This document shows positions 41,335 to 51,488 of a stretch of DNA of 64,000 nt, in pieces. How positions within the stretch are numbered: position 1 is the stretch's first letter; each line of letters starts with the position of its first letter. Below the pieces are notes generated by a model. The model had not been told where the DNA came from. It worked only from the letters and a program-made list of their open reading frames with translations, and did not search any database. Made by a program: the position numbers and the translations under genes. This stretch comes from Azorinus chamasolen. Taxonomy: Eukaryota; Mollusca; Bivalvia; Cardiida; Solecurtidae. The stretch spans positions 36,245,846-36,309,845 of the forward strand of contig OY755243.1 of the NCBI GenBank assembly GCA_963576725.1, written 5' to 3'.

Positions 41335-41640
41335 TTAATGCTCATTTCTATATCCGTCACAAGGTGGGGGGCATATAGCCTCGCTATTGTCTGTCTGTAC
41401 GTCCCACACATTCTTGTATGTCCAACTCCTGATACACCAATGGGGAAATTTGCTTCAAACCTTCAGATGAACAATCTTGATTTGAAGATGGTTGTAAAGA
41501 AGAAAAGGTTCACAGTGACCATTTTTATCAAAAGAACATATTGTGTCCAACTCCATATACATCATTGAGAGAAATCTGGCTTGAAACTATCACAGATGTG
41601 AAGATGGTCATAAAGAAGGGAGAATTTGCTGTGAATGTTT
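41335..41640 (+). repeat. Fragment of a mollusc-type tailed repeat
   Basis: AAGGTGGGGGGCATATAG, CTGTCTGTACGTCCCACAC. Then two related units (TGTCCAACTCCTGATACACC and TGTCCAACTCCATATACATC) about 130 bases apart. No clear ends. Confidence 0.5.
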
Positions 41641-41855
41641 TACCAGAGTTCTGTAACTTGGTAAGTGAAATATTCTTGTGTGTCTGGCTCCTCGTACACT
41701 TTGACAGGGACTTGCTTCAAACAATAACAAACACTTTGACATGGACTTGCTTCAAACAATAACAAACAAAACAACCATGATAGTATTTCATTAAGTGACA
41801 ATGATGGCAGATGGAGAGCTGGGGACATTTTATGGACACAGTTCTAGCTTTCATG

Positions 41856-42050
41856 ACATGAATATTCCTGTAAGAATAATTACATATGAATATTAATTAC
41901 GTTAAAATATTATGGATATTTTGTACATGGCAGAAACTGAATCATATCTATATTACACCATAAGCAAACAGTGGAACCTGATCATACAGCTCCTACAGGA
42001 GCCACCTGGTCCGTGTCTACTTTAATTTTGCTTATGGAATATTATAGAAC
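41856..42050. repeat. Family B2 element, partial
   Basis: CATGAATATTCCTG arm, GGAACCTGATCATACAGCTCC, tip TACAGGAGCC, ACCTGGTCCGTGTCTAC. Confidence 0.75.
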
Positions 42051-42191
42051 TACAGTTTCTAGTTCAAAATCGTCAATCAAGTTTAAGCCTTTCCTATTAT
42101 GTGAGTGCTTTAATGAGACCCTACTGTACATAATTATGGTTTGACAGTTCTAAGAAATGACTGTTTTCTAAATCTTTGCAGGCTAAGTAAT

Positions 42192-42397
42192 TACAGTAAA
42201 CCCCCTCTAAACTGGATGTTCCATTTAATATATATATTGGTCTTTGAGACAGGTGACAGCTTAATGCAGGGTGGAAGTAATGCAGAAAGCTCCTGGGAGC
42301 TTTCTGCATGTCTTTTCCCCTGCATTAAGCAGCCACCTGCCAATGCATATCTAATTTCTTATCTGCTAGAATTCCGGTTTAGGTGGGTTTTACTGTA
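42192..42397. mobile_element. Family D element with TA ends
   Basis: TACAGTAAACCCCCTCTAAAC to GGTGGGTTTTACTGTA. Stem ACAGCTTAATGCAGGGTGGA, CAGAAAGCTCC, tip TGGGAGC, TTTCTGCATG, CTGCATTAAGCAGCCACCTG. Confidence 0.88.
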
Positions 42398-42406
42398 TCT
42401 GCTAAA

Positions 42407-42745
42407 ATGCAGTTCAATTTTGTTGAAAGTTTATATACAGCTTCTATATGACCATATAAACCTGAAAGTTTATATACAGCTTCTATATGACCATATAAAC
42501 CTGTGCACCGCATATTTCCATTATGGTCAGACCACAAATTCAGAAGTTATCTCCCCTTTTTTACTTAGAATATGAGAAAAATATGCATGTCCAGCCTTCT
42601 TCATATACAGTTTTGCTTCAATTTTGTTGAAAGTTTATATACAGCTTTATGACCATATAAACTTGTGCACCGCATATTCCCCCATTATGGTCAGACCACT
42701 AATTCAGGAGTTATCTCCCCTATTTCACTTAGAATATGAGAACAA
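42407..42745. repeat. Local direct repeats
   Basis: GAAAGTTTATATACAGCTTC with TATGACCATATAAAC occurs at about 42425, 42465 and 42630. The last two are followed by GTGCACCGCATATT and GGTCAGACCAC, ending GTTATCTCCCCT. Confidence 0.75.
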
Positions 42746-42888
42746 TAATAATAATAATGATTTTGAAATTCCATACTTAAAGTTGAGACTCAAAATATTA
42801 AACATTCTTTTTTTCAGATTTTAAACGTACAGTATTGTTAAATCTGTCCATGTTTCTGTATGTACATATATTCCGATTCGTGTTAGGT

Positions 42889-43108
42889 GTTCTTACCACA
42901 GGGGTCTGAAGTGTGCCTGGACCCCAAAATGGCACATCTGTGTAAAAAAATCCATTCTGGGTCGAAGTCATTGATTACATATATATACATACATATGTAT
43001 ATATACATGTATATATATGTAATCAATGACTTCGACCCAGAATGGATTTTTTTACACAGATGTGCCATTTTGGGGTCCAGGCACACTTCAGACCCCTATG
43101 GTTCTTAC
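42889..43108. mobile_element. 204-bp near-perfect palindrome with 8-bp target duplication
   Basis: The element 42897-43100 has arms of about 85 bp, from CAGGGGTCTGAAG-like starts (AGGGGTCTGAAGTGTGCC) to the mirror GGCACACTTCAGACCCCT, around an AT loop. GTTCTTAC flanks both sides (42889-42896, 43101-43108). An 8-bp duplication suggests a hAT-like source; the arms are unrelated to families A-H. Confidence 0.82.
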
Positions 43109-43164
43109 AAGTAGCCAGGTGGGGGTATTCGTTAGCCTTTGGCTTACAGTTCTAGTATGTATTG

Positions 43165-43383
43165 TCTTTTGATGCCCATGTAAACTGATTAGACCCAGAT
43201 CAGATAGACCTGTAGGAGCCGTCTAATGAGGGTCTGCTTTTGTTTGCATATGGAGCTACACAGATATGATTCTCCCGGTTTCTGCCTCGGTCAAAACCTG
43301 TGTTCAAATACTATTAAATTCAGCGTATAAATAATAATGGTGTCCTTATTTCTAACATCAATATTAATGAGGGAATGGATTAA
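43165..43383. repeat. Family B2 element
   Basis: GACCCAGATCAGATAGACC, tip TGTAGGAGCC, GTCTAATGAGGGTCTGC, TATGATTCTCCCGGTTTCTGC, GAGGGAATGGATTAA. Confidence 0.72.
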
Positions 43384-43685
43384 GAAATTGAAATAGATTT
43401 TTGAACAATGGCAGTAGTTTGGAAGCTGTTGACATTATCGACATTTGGCTCAAGGAGCACTGTCACAGCTGATCTGGTATCGTATATCATATCGACCTCC
43501 GTCCGTCTTAAGTAGACGTTGGGTTGCGCTGGGATGAACTTGAGCTGGAGCAGTGTCTGCGGTGACAGCTGATCTGGTATCAGTGACATGCTATCTGCCC
43601 TTATTAGCCCGTAAGTATTCCGACACCCAATCTCCCCAATTAAACTTGGCACCACTGTAATAACTTTAGACTGACATGGTAGCAC
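43380..43685 (-). CDS. Unassigned 101-codon open frame, possible exon or element relic
   Basis: Minus-strand frame with balanced base composition, clearly less AT-rich than its surroundings. The peptide starts MLPCQSKVITVVPSLIG and includes AQPNVYLRRTEVDMIYDT. No repeat family covers its centre, though the 3' end abuts a B2 copy. An in-frame ACAG lies just inside, so it could be an exon. Not recognised; it could derive from a retroelement protein or be a host exon. No splice donor is evident. Confidence 0.38.
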   Translation of the reverse strand: MLPCQSKVITVVPSLIGEIGCRNTYGLIRADSMSLIPDQLSPQTLLQLKFIPAQPNVYLRRTEVDMIYDTRSAVTVLLEPNVDNVNSFQTTAIVQKSISIS

Positions 43686-43694
43686 ATAAAAATA

Positions 43695-43775
43695 TAATTA
43701 TAGTGTATACGAACCCCGATCAAACGGATCATTGGAAGCTATTTGATCTGGGTCTGCACTATTTGCACGTAATTA
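43695..43775. repeat. B/F-type hairpin fragment
   Basis: CCCCGATCAAACGGATC, ATTGGAAGC, ATTTGATCTGGGTCTGCAC. Confidence 0.55.
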
Positions 43776-43884
43776 CGTGTCCGAATGCTTAGGATAATTA
43801 AGGTGTTTGTTAGTAGAAAAGCGGAAAGAAATAGAAACTTTAATTTATGTGCCGATACAGCAAATGAAAAATAAAGTACAAAAA

Positions 43885-45362
43885 TGAGTCATGGAGGACT
43901 ACACATACAGAACAAACAGCCACCCGAACAGCAACACAAGGAAAAAGCAAATGTACATAACTATAAAAACATCAAGAGACGCACAAAGGCAAAACAAACA
44001 TACGATAGGGGGAAGATGGAAGTACCGCCTTGGAACGGTCAGTGACAAAAGTCACTGGGGGGTTAAATCGGATTTTGGGCGCCCAACCTCACGCCATCCC
44101 CACCCTAGAAGACACACAGTGTAAATAAACGTATCCCTTCTCCAACTAATCTACAACAACCGCGATGGCAAATACAGTGGTAAAGTGCATGTACGAGTAT
44201 AACGAAAACATTTAAGTGAACAAACTGTATCCACCTATCGCTAATGTACTCAATGATTGAGCTGCAAACAGAGTAACTGTAGGAAAGTAATAAAGGGTAC
44301 GACAAAACGAAATAGTACATATATCCGACGTTCTCCTTCCGTTTCTGGATTTAAGATGTCGTCTTCATAGAGTACTAACCCTTTCTTGTCGGCGTACAAA
44401 GAGGCCAGCCTGATTGCCAACTGTAAAAGGATTGACAACCAAATATGCAGTATGTTGTAGTACTATAGGACCATATCCCTTTTTAATGTGTTTTTTAACA
44501 TATTTGATGAACAAAGTGAGAACATGGGTATGTCCAATAATTTTACGAAGTTTGTAAATCACATCAATAAAATTCAGCATGTGAAATGCCATGTCGCAGA
44601 AGCGCTTTGATATTACATTGGTACTTGCTAATAAGTGAGAGATTTTGAGAAAGTTTTTCTTAGTTTATGGTATCTATATCCTTGCTTAAGCAGCTTTTCA
44701 GTTAAAATGAGATTTCGACTGTTAAAATCGTCAATAGATGAACAAGCTCTAGCAAAACGAATAGGTTGAGATATATAAAATCATTCCATTATCAATTTTA
44801 AGGTCTAGATCAAGAAAAGCTGCATCATTGTCGGACGGGTTAGCTTTATTCATTTTTAGTTCTTTAGGATAAATTGTAGGAATCAGAGCATCAAAGAAAG
44901 GGTTATCTAAGTTAAAAATATCATCCAAATATCGAGAAGTTTGTAACATCATCTTGTGATTGTGGATTCAAGCGTAACATGAAATATCTTACATAGCAGT
45001 ACAAAAACAAATCTGTGACAAGTGGTGCACAATTCGTACCTATAGGAATACCAATTACCTGACGGTATACATGTATTGCATTCCCATAACGTACAAATAT
45101 GTTATCCAGAAGAAAGGTTAGTGATTCGCAAACTTCTGAGCAAGTCCAATTGGTGTAATATTTCATTTGCTCGTCAGTAAAGAAAGCTTTTTCAGCATTA
45201 CATGCCAGAAAGTCCTGCAGAAAGCTGCTACCAGTCTCCAAGACCGACATCCATATTAAATTGAACGTCCGGTTAAGAGGAGTTTTTCTGTACTTGTTTG
45301 TGGCTTCAAGCTTTTGTAATATATTACCAGAGGACTGTGAGTAGTTGACAGTGGTTATATAT
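43885..45362 (-). pseudogene. Degraded reverse transcriptase element (Penelope-like or related) with 3' tail
   Basis: Read on the minus strand. 45362-44921 contains an acidic/aromatic stretch with FFTDEQMKYYTNW, CESLTFLLDNIFVRYG and GIPIGTNCAPL (residues 67-77 of the frame starting at 45250). A frame change follows, then YLDD, the reverse transcriptase catalytic box (frame starting 44952), and KELKMNKANPSDNDAAFLD. After a deletion near 44760 come RFARACSSIDDFN and YRYHKLRKTF, then in another frame LVVNPFTVGN. At least two frameshifts, internal stops and one deletion make it inactive. This PIGTNCAPL/YLDD class is widespread in molluscs and corals. No endonuclease domain was seen; assignment to Penelope-like elements is tentative. 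43885-44100 is a non-coding tail also found at 33266-33560. Confidence 0.78.
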
Positions 45363-45521
45363 TCAGACTCGGTCCTTCAAGCTTATTTACAATCTGTTAC
45401 GACTTTACAAACAATCATAAACTAAACGACAGTAAACACTTGTTTCACCGTGACCACTTTCTGAATTAATCACCCCACGAATGATTTCAACTATCTCAGC
45501 AATAGCGATTGCAGTAAATCA

Positions 45522-45699
45522 GGGTACATGCTTATAAAACTTTTAGTTGAGTCTGAGTTCGTTCTCAAGTTTTTGATTGGTCAGATTTGAGCCTTTGGCT
45601 CAAACCTGACCAATCAAAAGCTTGAGAACTCAAATTTGACCAATCAAAAGCTTGAGAACGAACTCAGACTCAACTAAAAAACTTTATAAGCATGGACCC
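45522..45699. repeat. Palindromic element of unknown family
   Basis: GGGTACATGCTTATAAA and TTTATAAGCATGGACCC end it. Inside, TTAGTTGAGTCTGAGTTCG, CTCAAG and TTTTGATTGGTCAG are mirrored, with one arm unit (ACCAATCAAAAGCTTGAGAA) duplicated. No target duplication was found. Confidence 0.75.
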
Positions 45700-45715
45700 A
45701 GGACTTGCGATAACG

Positions 45716-45964
45716 TTAACCCTTTACTCCATGAATATTCATGTAAGAAATAATGACAGCATGACTATTAATTTGATTAATTGTTATAATACCACATGGA
45801 AACGCGACTTTTTTGGCCATAGTAGAAACTGAAGAATCAGATCTATAGTATAACATAAACAAAGAGAGTATACCTTGATCACACGGCTCCTATAGGAGCC
45901 ATCTGATCTGGGTCTACTCCGTTTGCAAATGCATAGAAAGGCGTATTTATGGCGTAACGGGTTA
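45716..45964. repeat. Family B2 element, full length
   Basis: TTAACCCTTTACTCC, GAATATTCATGTAAG, CCTTGATCACACGGCTCC, tip TATAGGAGCC, ATCTGATCTGGGTCTAC, GGCGTAACGGGTTAG. Confidence 0.87.
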
Positions 45965-46018
45965 GGTAAGACGGATCCTAGATTGTTTCTAAACATGTGT
46001 CCTGCATTTGACTACTGC

Positions 46019-46099
46019 TTATCTTGTAGACCCCCATTCCGCCACTTACCTTGTAGACCCCCATTCCACCACTTACCTTATAGACCCCCATTCCGCCAT
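46019..46099. repeat. 27-bp tandem repeat, three copies
   Basis: CTTGTAGACCCCCATTCCGC with CACTTAC, three units with one or two substitutions each. Confidence 0.85.
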
Positions 46100-46115
46100 T
46101 AGTACGTATTCTGCG

Positions 46116-46522
46116 CCCTATTAGCAAACAAAGCAGTCTTAACACCCAGATCAGACGGCTCATATAGAAGCTGTCTGATCAAGATCTGCTCTGCTTGCTT
46201 ATGAAACGATATAGATATGATTCTACAGTTTCTGCCATCCCGAAAATTGTTTGTGTCCATTTGCTATTAAAGACGACCGTCGCATGCTGTCCAGAACTTA
46301 CGATAGTTTAGTAAAACGGGCCCAGCAATGTGGACTTCAATTACCCAGACAAAGTGTAGTCAAATACACCTAAATGAAAAGAACTGTCATAAACATCTCT
46401 TGACCGATCTCTAACCTTTTACTCCATGAATATTCATGTAAGAAATAATAACACCATGAATATTATTACTAATAGGAGCCGTATGATCTGGTGCAAAAGC
46501 GTTTATACGAAGGAAAGTGTTA
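46116..46522. repeat. Two partial family B2 elements
   Basis: 46116-46270: CAGATCAGACGGCTCATATAG with AAGC, GTCTGATCAAGATCTGC, TACAGTTTCTGCCATCC. 46411-46522: CTAACCTTTTACTCC, GAATATTCATG, then TAGGAGCCGTATGATCTGG with the left stem missing. Confidence 0.65.
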
Positions 46523-46628
46523 AATTAAGACGATGATTTTGGTCGTACGACCTTTAGTAAAACGGACCTCTGGACATGCCTCGGTTTGGACATGCCTGAA
46601 ACACGTACCGAAAGCGGAAATATTATTA

Positions 46629-46815
46629 TACAGTAAAACCCCGCTAATGCGACCACCTAAAAGAGGTATAATTCTGAGTGCTAGATGCAGGTGGTAGCTT
46701 AATGCAGGACAAAGGTAATGCAGAAAGCTTCTGCATTACTTTTGTCCTGCATTAAGCAACCACCTGCTTATAAAGACAGCCATGTTTATTCATTAAGTGG
46801 TCGCATTAGAGGGTG
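46629..46815. mobile_element. Family D element, hairpin tip deleted
   Basis: TACAGTAAAACCCCGCTAATG start, GCAGGTGGTAGCTTAATGC, then ATGCAGAAAGCTTCTGCAT, where the usual tip GCTCC..GGAGC is missing, then mirrored CATTAAGCAACCACCTGC. The right terminus has lost its TTTTACTGTA. Confidence 0.85.
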
Positions 46816-46848
46816 CTACCATATTCTTACTGTCATACCCAGTTACCT

Positions 46849-47040
46849 TTAACCCCTGCAACGATAAAGTTTTCAAACTCCAAACAGGCCAAGCTTACCG
46901 TGAATATTCACCAGGGACTTTTTAAAAGACAAGTGTGACATGACAATCAGTGCATACCCTGATGAGGGGACTCCCAGGAGCCTTTTCATATGGGTAAACA
47001 TGTACACAGTTTGCAAAGGACATTAGTGACTCGTTAATCA
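46849..47040. repeat. Family E element, diverged
   Basis: TTAACCCCTGCAACG, ATACCCTGATGAGGGGACTCC, CAGGAGCC, TTTTCATATGGGTA, ACATTAGTGACTCGTTAA. Confidence 0.72.
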
Positions 47041-47340
47041 ATGGAAAGGTAAAAGTGTCATTTTTTAAAACGATATGCAGCAGGTTAAACAAAATCGGGA
47101 CTGTGGCACGAGCATAATGCTATTTGGCCAGGTACATCAGTCATACAGTGGTTGATCTTGATAAAAACTGCCGGTTTACCTTTGATAATTAATATGGAAA
47201 AAGCCATTGCTTACGCTTAAACAAATCCTTTTTGACAGCAAACATGGGTGCAGTCACGCTGTTTATCAATGAAATTCCTGCGTTGCTATTGAATTTCGTA
47301 TAGTAACAGTTTTTCTGAAGATAGTAATTATTCATCATTA
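47041..47340. other. No recognised repeat
   Basis: Unique sequence directly downstream (minus-strand sense) of the coding-like block. Confidence 0.35.
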
Positions 47341-48062
47341 TTTACCGTGGATGGTAAGTGAGACAGTACAGTTTGAAAAGATACCCATCGTCCAATTTTC
47401 TTGTTCACTGACATAATAACTGACCCTTTACGCCTACCACCTCGTATGAACCCAAGAAAAGAATACACGACTGCACGGGCATTTTGTTTTCTTTATCTTA
47501 ACGTTTTCTTGATCACTGACCGTCTTTCCACAAACTCCTTTAATCTGGTTAATCTCTGAAATGGTCCATAAACCACGGCCATTTATTTCCATATTTTCCA
47601 GTATTGTGAAAATCAACAGTATCTGTCGCGTTATCAGATTCTACCATGGCATCCTTTTCTAATGCTGGGTGCATTTCATCTACTAAACTATCCTGCCATG
47701 TCAAATGGGGTGAGAAACGAACATGTCACACAGAATATTTATCCTGCTGTGAAAACCTATCATCATCTATTTCCTGGTTAAAGTATCTCTAAAGATGTAC
47801 ATAAATCAGAAACACAGAATAAAGCATTTATCTGATGGAACTCAATTTGTAGAACATGTTCTTTGATTGGATCCCAGTCATGTTATTATTTGTAAATCAT
47901 AAACTGAAGCCTCATTTTGATGGACAATTTGAGTACTCTCAGTATAATCAGATCTTTGGATAAAGTTATTGAATTTCTCAAGGCTGTCTGAGTCAGTTAC
48001 GCCAGACGAAGCATTTCTTATGTGGAGTTTAACATTCACTCTCCAAAAAATGCACGTCAAGT
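47341..48062 (-). pseudogene. Broken coding-like region, unknown protein
   Basis: Several adjoining minus-strand segments read as ordinary protein but in different frames. 48060-47878 includes HIRNASSGVTDSDSLEKF and HQNEASVYDLQII. About 47877-47780 reads DWDPIKEHVLQIEFHQ. 47795-47560 reads HLTWQDSLVDEMHPALEKDA and GKYGNKWPWFMDHFRD around one stop. 47560-47345 reads RLTRLKEFVERR, then after a stop YSFLGFIRGGRRKGSVIM. Charged, repeat-free composition and lack of AT bias argue for former coding sequence; at least three frame changes and internal stops argue it is dead. Alternatively some breaks are introns. Not recognised; a decayed transposase or host gene copy are both possible. Confidence 0.42.
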
Positions 48063-48129
48063 TTTGTGAATTTTAACAAAAGCCATCATGAGCGCCTTTA
48101 TTTGTAATCTTGCAAATACGGGTGTGGCA

Positions 48130-48330
48130 TACAGTAGAACGTAGACCATCAAAGCACATTTCTAATTTTGGCTCAGTAATGCAAGCGGTAGCTTAATGCA
48201 AGTCAAAAGTAATGCAGAAAGTCCCTGTAGGAGCTTTCTGCATTACTTTTGCCTTGCATTAAGCAACCATTTGCACTTTAGATTCCTATGCTCAATATAT
48301 GAATGGTCGCTTAAGACAGGTTCTACTATA
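48130..48330. mobile_element. Family D element
   Basis: TACAGTAGAACG, GCGGTAGCTTAATGCAAG, CAGAAAGTCCC, tip TGTAGGAGC, TTTCTGCATTAC, GCATTAAGCAACC, CAGGTTCTACTATA. Confidence 0.85.
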
Positions 48331-48407
48331 TTTAGGTTGTTGATCAGGTCGATGTACGGTTGTGGCCAACGTCTTAATGCTTCATACAAAGCCTGTCTAG
48401 ATGTTAC

Positions 48408-48623
48408 TTAACCATTTCCCTGTTCTGTATTTAGGCCAAATTGCAATACATACTGACTATTCATTTACAAAATAGTTATAAAGAAATATGGAAGGTGGAG
48501 TATTGTAGACATTTTAGAAAGCAAAGAAACATATTTATCAAATTATATTAGGAAACAGTGCAGACCCTGGGTCTACTCTGTTTGCAGACGCGTGAAACAC
48601 GTTTAATGAGGGAAAAGGGTTAA
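48408..48623. repeat. Family B element with the entire inner hairpin deleted
   Basis: TTAACCATTTCCCTG to GAGGGAAAAGGGTTAA. The stem jumps from GCAGACCCTG directly to GGTCTACTCTGTTTGC, losing the inner stem and tip. Confidence 0.85.
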
Positions 48624-49047
48624 TAGCCTCTGAATGGCGATTCAAATGAGTTTCAAAATAGGACGTAACTGGGAAATATCAAAATAGTTTAATTGGCATT
48701 TCCAAGCACACTTTTTCACACATCACTGAGGGTTTTTTATTGTTTCAATATTAGCATAATCTTGAAAGATTTTGATACAATACAGCTGAATAAAACATTC
48801 TTTTGCAGCCCATCTGCAATAATCGCCAGAATTACATGTAGGCTTGTCTAAAAGATCACCATGATATAGGAATAGCAATACTTGATTTACATACTATTTT
48901 CTATTCCACTGCCATAGACTGTTTAGGATAAAGAACTCGATTGTTCATACAGTCAGAAGAATGCAAATACATGTATAGTGACTCAAAACTATATGCATTA
49001 CATTAAGAGACAATCTCTAGATACATGTACAGCTGATTCCTTGACGC
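48624..49047. other. No recognised gene or repeat
   Basis: AT-rich unique sequence. Confidence 0.4.
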
Positions 49048-49253
49048 CTTTCTCCGTGAACACGCCTTTGCACGCAGCCATCTGAGCAGGGTCTGACTTT
49101 GTTTGCTTATAATAAAGATAAAACATTATGATTCTACAGTTTCTGTCAAGACTATTCCTGTGTCCATCTGCCATTATATGATATCGATTTATCTAATTAA
49201 TATTCATGATGTCATTATTTATTACATGAATATGGATCGAGTGAAAGGTTAAA
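49048..49253. repeat. Family B2 element, left stem lost
   Basis: CTTTCTCCGTGAACACGCC, AGCCATCTGAGCAGGGTCTG, TATGATTCTACAGTTTCTG, ATATTCATGATGTC, GTGAAAGGTTAA. Confidence 0.75.
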
Positions 49254-49784
49254 ACTGTTGGAATTAATCCTCCTACATACGTGATGATGAATGGTAGACT
49301 ATGGAGGTGGGAGAGAAGTCTGTCTTTCTCTGTTTTATGAGTAAGTTTTGCCGTTGTAGACTATATTGATCTCGCCCCTAGCGGTATTTCTTGGAGCATA
49401 TAGGCAGCTGTCCGCAGACGACCATTCAGTCTAGACAGAAGACATTATTAGGTAATATTTCAACAACAAATTACTCGGTTTTGCCTTGGAATATTTATGA
49501 GCACGAACTAAGCTATAGTAGATCATTGCTAGCTTTAAGATATGCTAATAGGATGAAAACGTATTTCGTAGGGGGGAATGGACAATTTATGTAAGCCCGT
49601 CGAATATCAAATAAACCAACTATAGTCAGTATTGCTGAGTGAGCTTGTCCAGATATTAAGAGATATATTTTGAACGTATCTTATTTTCACTTGAACGGAA
49701 AATGACGCTTTAGATGTGACGTCAGAACTCAGAAACCTAATATGCCGAACAGTCGGTGCAGACCTTGCTTAGAGAAATCCGATG
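49254..49784. other. No recognised repeat; one 67-codon open frame
   Basis: 49391-49594 plus-strand frame (MEHIGSCPQTTIQSRQ start) is not recognised and has no splice or promoter context that I can support. Confidence 0.3.
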
Positions 49785-49993
49785 TACAGTAAAACCCCGC
49801 TAATGCGACCATCTAAAAGAGGTATAATTGTGGGTGCTAGATGCAGGTGGTAGCTTAATGCAGGACAAAAGTAATGCAGAAAGCTCCTAGAGGAGCTTTC
49901 TGCATTACTTTTGTCCTGCATTAAGCAACCACCTGTTTATAAAAGCAACCATGTTTATTCATTAAGTGGTCGCATTAGCGGGGTTTTATAGTA
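49785..49993. mobile_element. Family D element, near-complete
   Basis: TACAGTAAAACCCCGCTAATG to GCGGGGTTTTATAGTA. Stem GCAGGTGGTAGCTTAATGC, AATGCAGAAA, tip GCTCCTAGAGGAGC, TTTCTGCATT, GCATTAAGCAACCACCTG. One stem mismatch (GTAGC facing GCAAC) is shared by other D copies. Confidence 0.9.
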
Positions 49994-50764
49994 CTTCTCT
50001 GAGAGGTGACACACTTTGCTATTCCAGGGTACATGCTAGTAAATAAAGACACGTACAGAGGCCTTATTGTGTAACCACGTGATCTCTTCGAAAAGGATAG
50101 GAATATAAATAAAATATGCATTTCCGAGGTTTATAATATATATACACTTGCAATAGTCGTATTAATACGATAATTCAATAATAATGCAAATAATACAATA
50201 ATAATTCCAGATTTAAAACAGAGGGTAGCTCCTCAAGGAGTTTTCTGGGTCACTTATTTCATTATTCTAGTCTAAGTAACACTATGTTTTCTTGTTGGTT
50301 TTATTGTCCACAACATTTCAGGAACTGGCGATCGTACAAGTTGCCGAAGCAAGCTATTGGTGTATATTTTTATCATCAACATTTTGATGATAGATATTGT
50401 AACTATCCCCTATTATGTTCAATTCGTCTGCGTAGGAGTATCTTCATTGGGACAACAAATATCGTTACAGCGACTCATTATTTCATTATAATGAACTAGT
50501 TTTGTTGGTCCTGAATACGTGTTTTATTGTTTCTGCAAAATGGACCCTTTCTGTCGCATGTTTCACGGAAAGTTCATATTTGGGGCAACATGAACTTATA
50601 GCACGTAGTCTATGTCACGAGGAACATGTTTGGTATGTAATGCACATGTACTATATAATATCTGTAAAAAATCGTGAATAAATCGCAAATGAGAGTTGCC
50701 CTTCGAATATATTACATGGACTTTACGTTCGATGCCTAGTAGCGAAACGTAGCCAGGAACCAGC
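49994..50764. other. No recognised gene or repeat
   Basis: AT-rich sequence; a 71-codon frame at 50284-50499 is not recognised. Confidence 0.35.
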
Positions 50765-50967
50765 TACAGTAAAACCCTTATAAACTAGACATAACATTTA
50801 GAATAAATATCTGTCCTGGAGACAGGTGGCAGCTTAATGCAGAATGAAAGACAGAACGCTCCTCTAGCAGCTTTCTGCGTGACTTTCACCCTGCATTAAG
50901 CAGTCACCTGCCTAAAATATCTAAAATCTTATCTTCTACAATTCCAGTCTAGAGGGGTTTTGCTGTA
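50765..50967. mobile_element. Family D element with hybrid hairpin tip
   Basis: TACAGTAAAACCCTTATAAAC to GGGGTTTTGCTGTA. Left inner stem reads ACAGAACGCTCC, as in family C, but the right inner stem reads CAGCTTTCTGCG, as in family D. The tip is CTCTAG. Confidence 0.85.
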
Positions 50968-51065
50968 CTGATTGATTTGTATTGGTTGTCAGAACAGCAA
51001 AACTACACACGAAGGGGTTCGCGCGTTTTACTAAGGTAAATGAATACCCTTTCATTTTTTTCATC

Positions 51066-51310
51066 TTAACCCTTTCCCCGTTCTATGTTTATTCCAAATT
51101 TTAATACCTACTGAATCTCATCGACAAAATGGTTGTATTGAAATATGGTAGGTGAAACATTGTAGCCATTTTAGAAAGTAAAGAAAAAGATCTTTCAAAT
51201 TCTACTAGCAAACAGAGCAGACCCTGATCAGACGGTTCCTATAGGAGCCGTCTAATCTTGGTCTACTCTGGAAATGCGTGAAAAGGTGTTTATATGAAGA
51301 AAAGGGTTAA
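51066..51310. repeat. Family B element, full length
   Basis: TTAACCCTTTCCCCG to AAGAAAAGGGTTAA. Stem GCAGACCCTGATCAGACGG, tip TTCCTATAGGAG, right stem CCGTCTAATCTTGGTC. Confidence 0.9.
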
Positions 51311-51488
51311 GAACTTAAGAGAAAGCACTTGATATGATTAAGATTAAGATAGTTAGCAACGACAATGATTCATGGATCAATTGCTGCCATGTACTGATAT
51401 AGTGATGCTTTTCTCCATTGTACTGCCATTCCCAGGTTGCAGCTGTTAGATGATGGCGTTTTTATAGAAATACAATCATATACATGTA

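Noticed and set aside
42883..43114. Frames of 67 and 75 codons on both strands
   Set aside because: Mirror images made by the near-perfect 204-bp palindrome.
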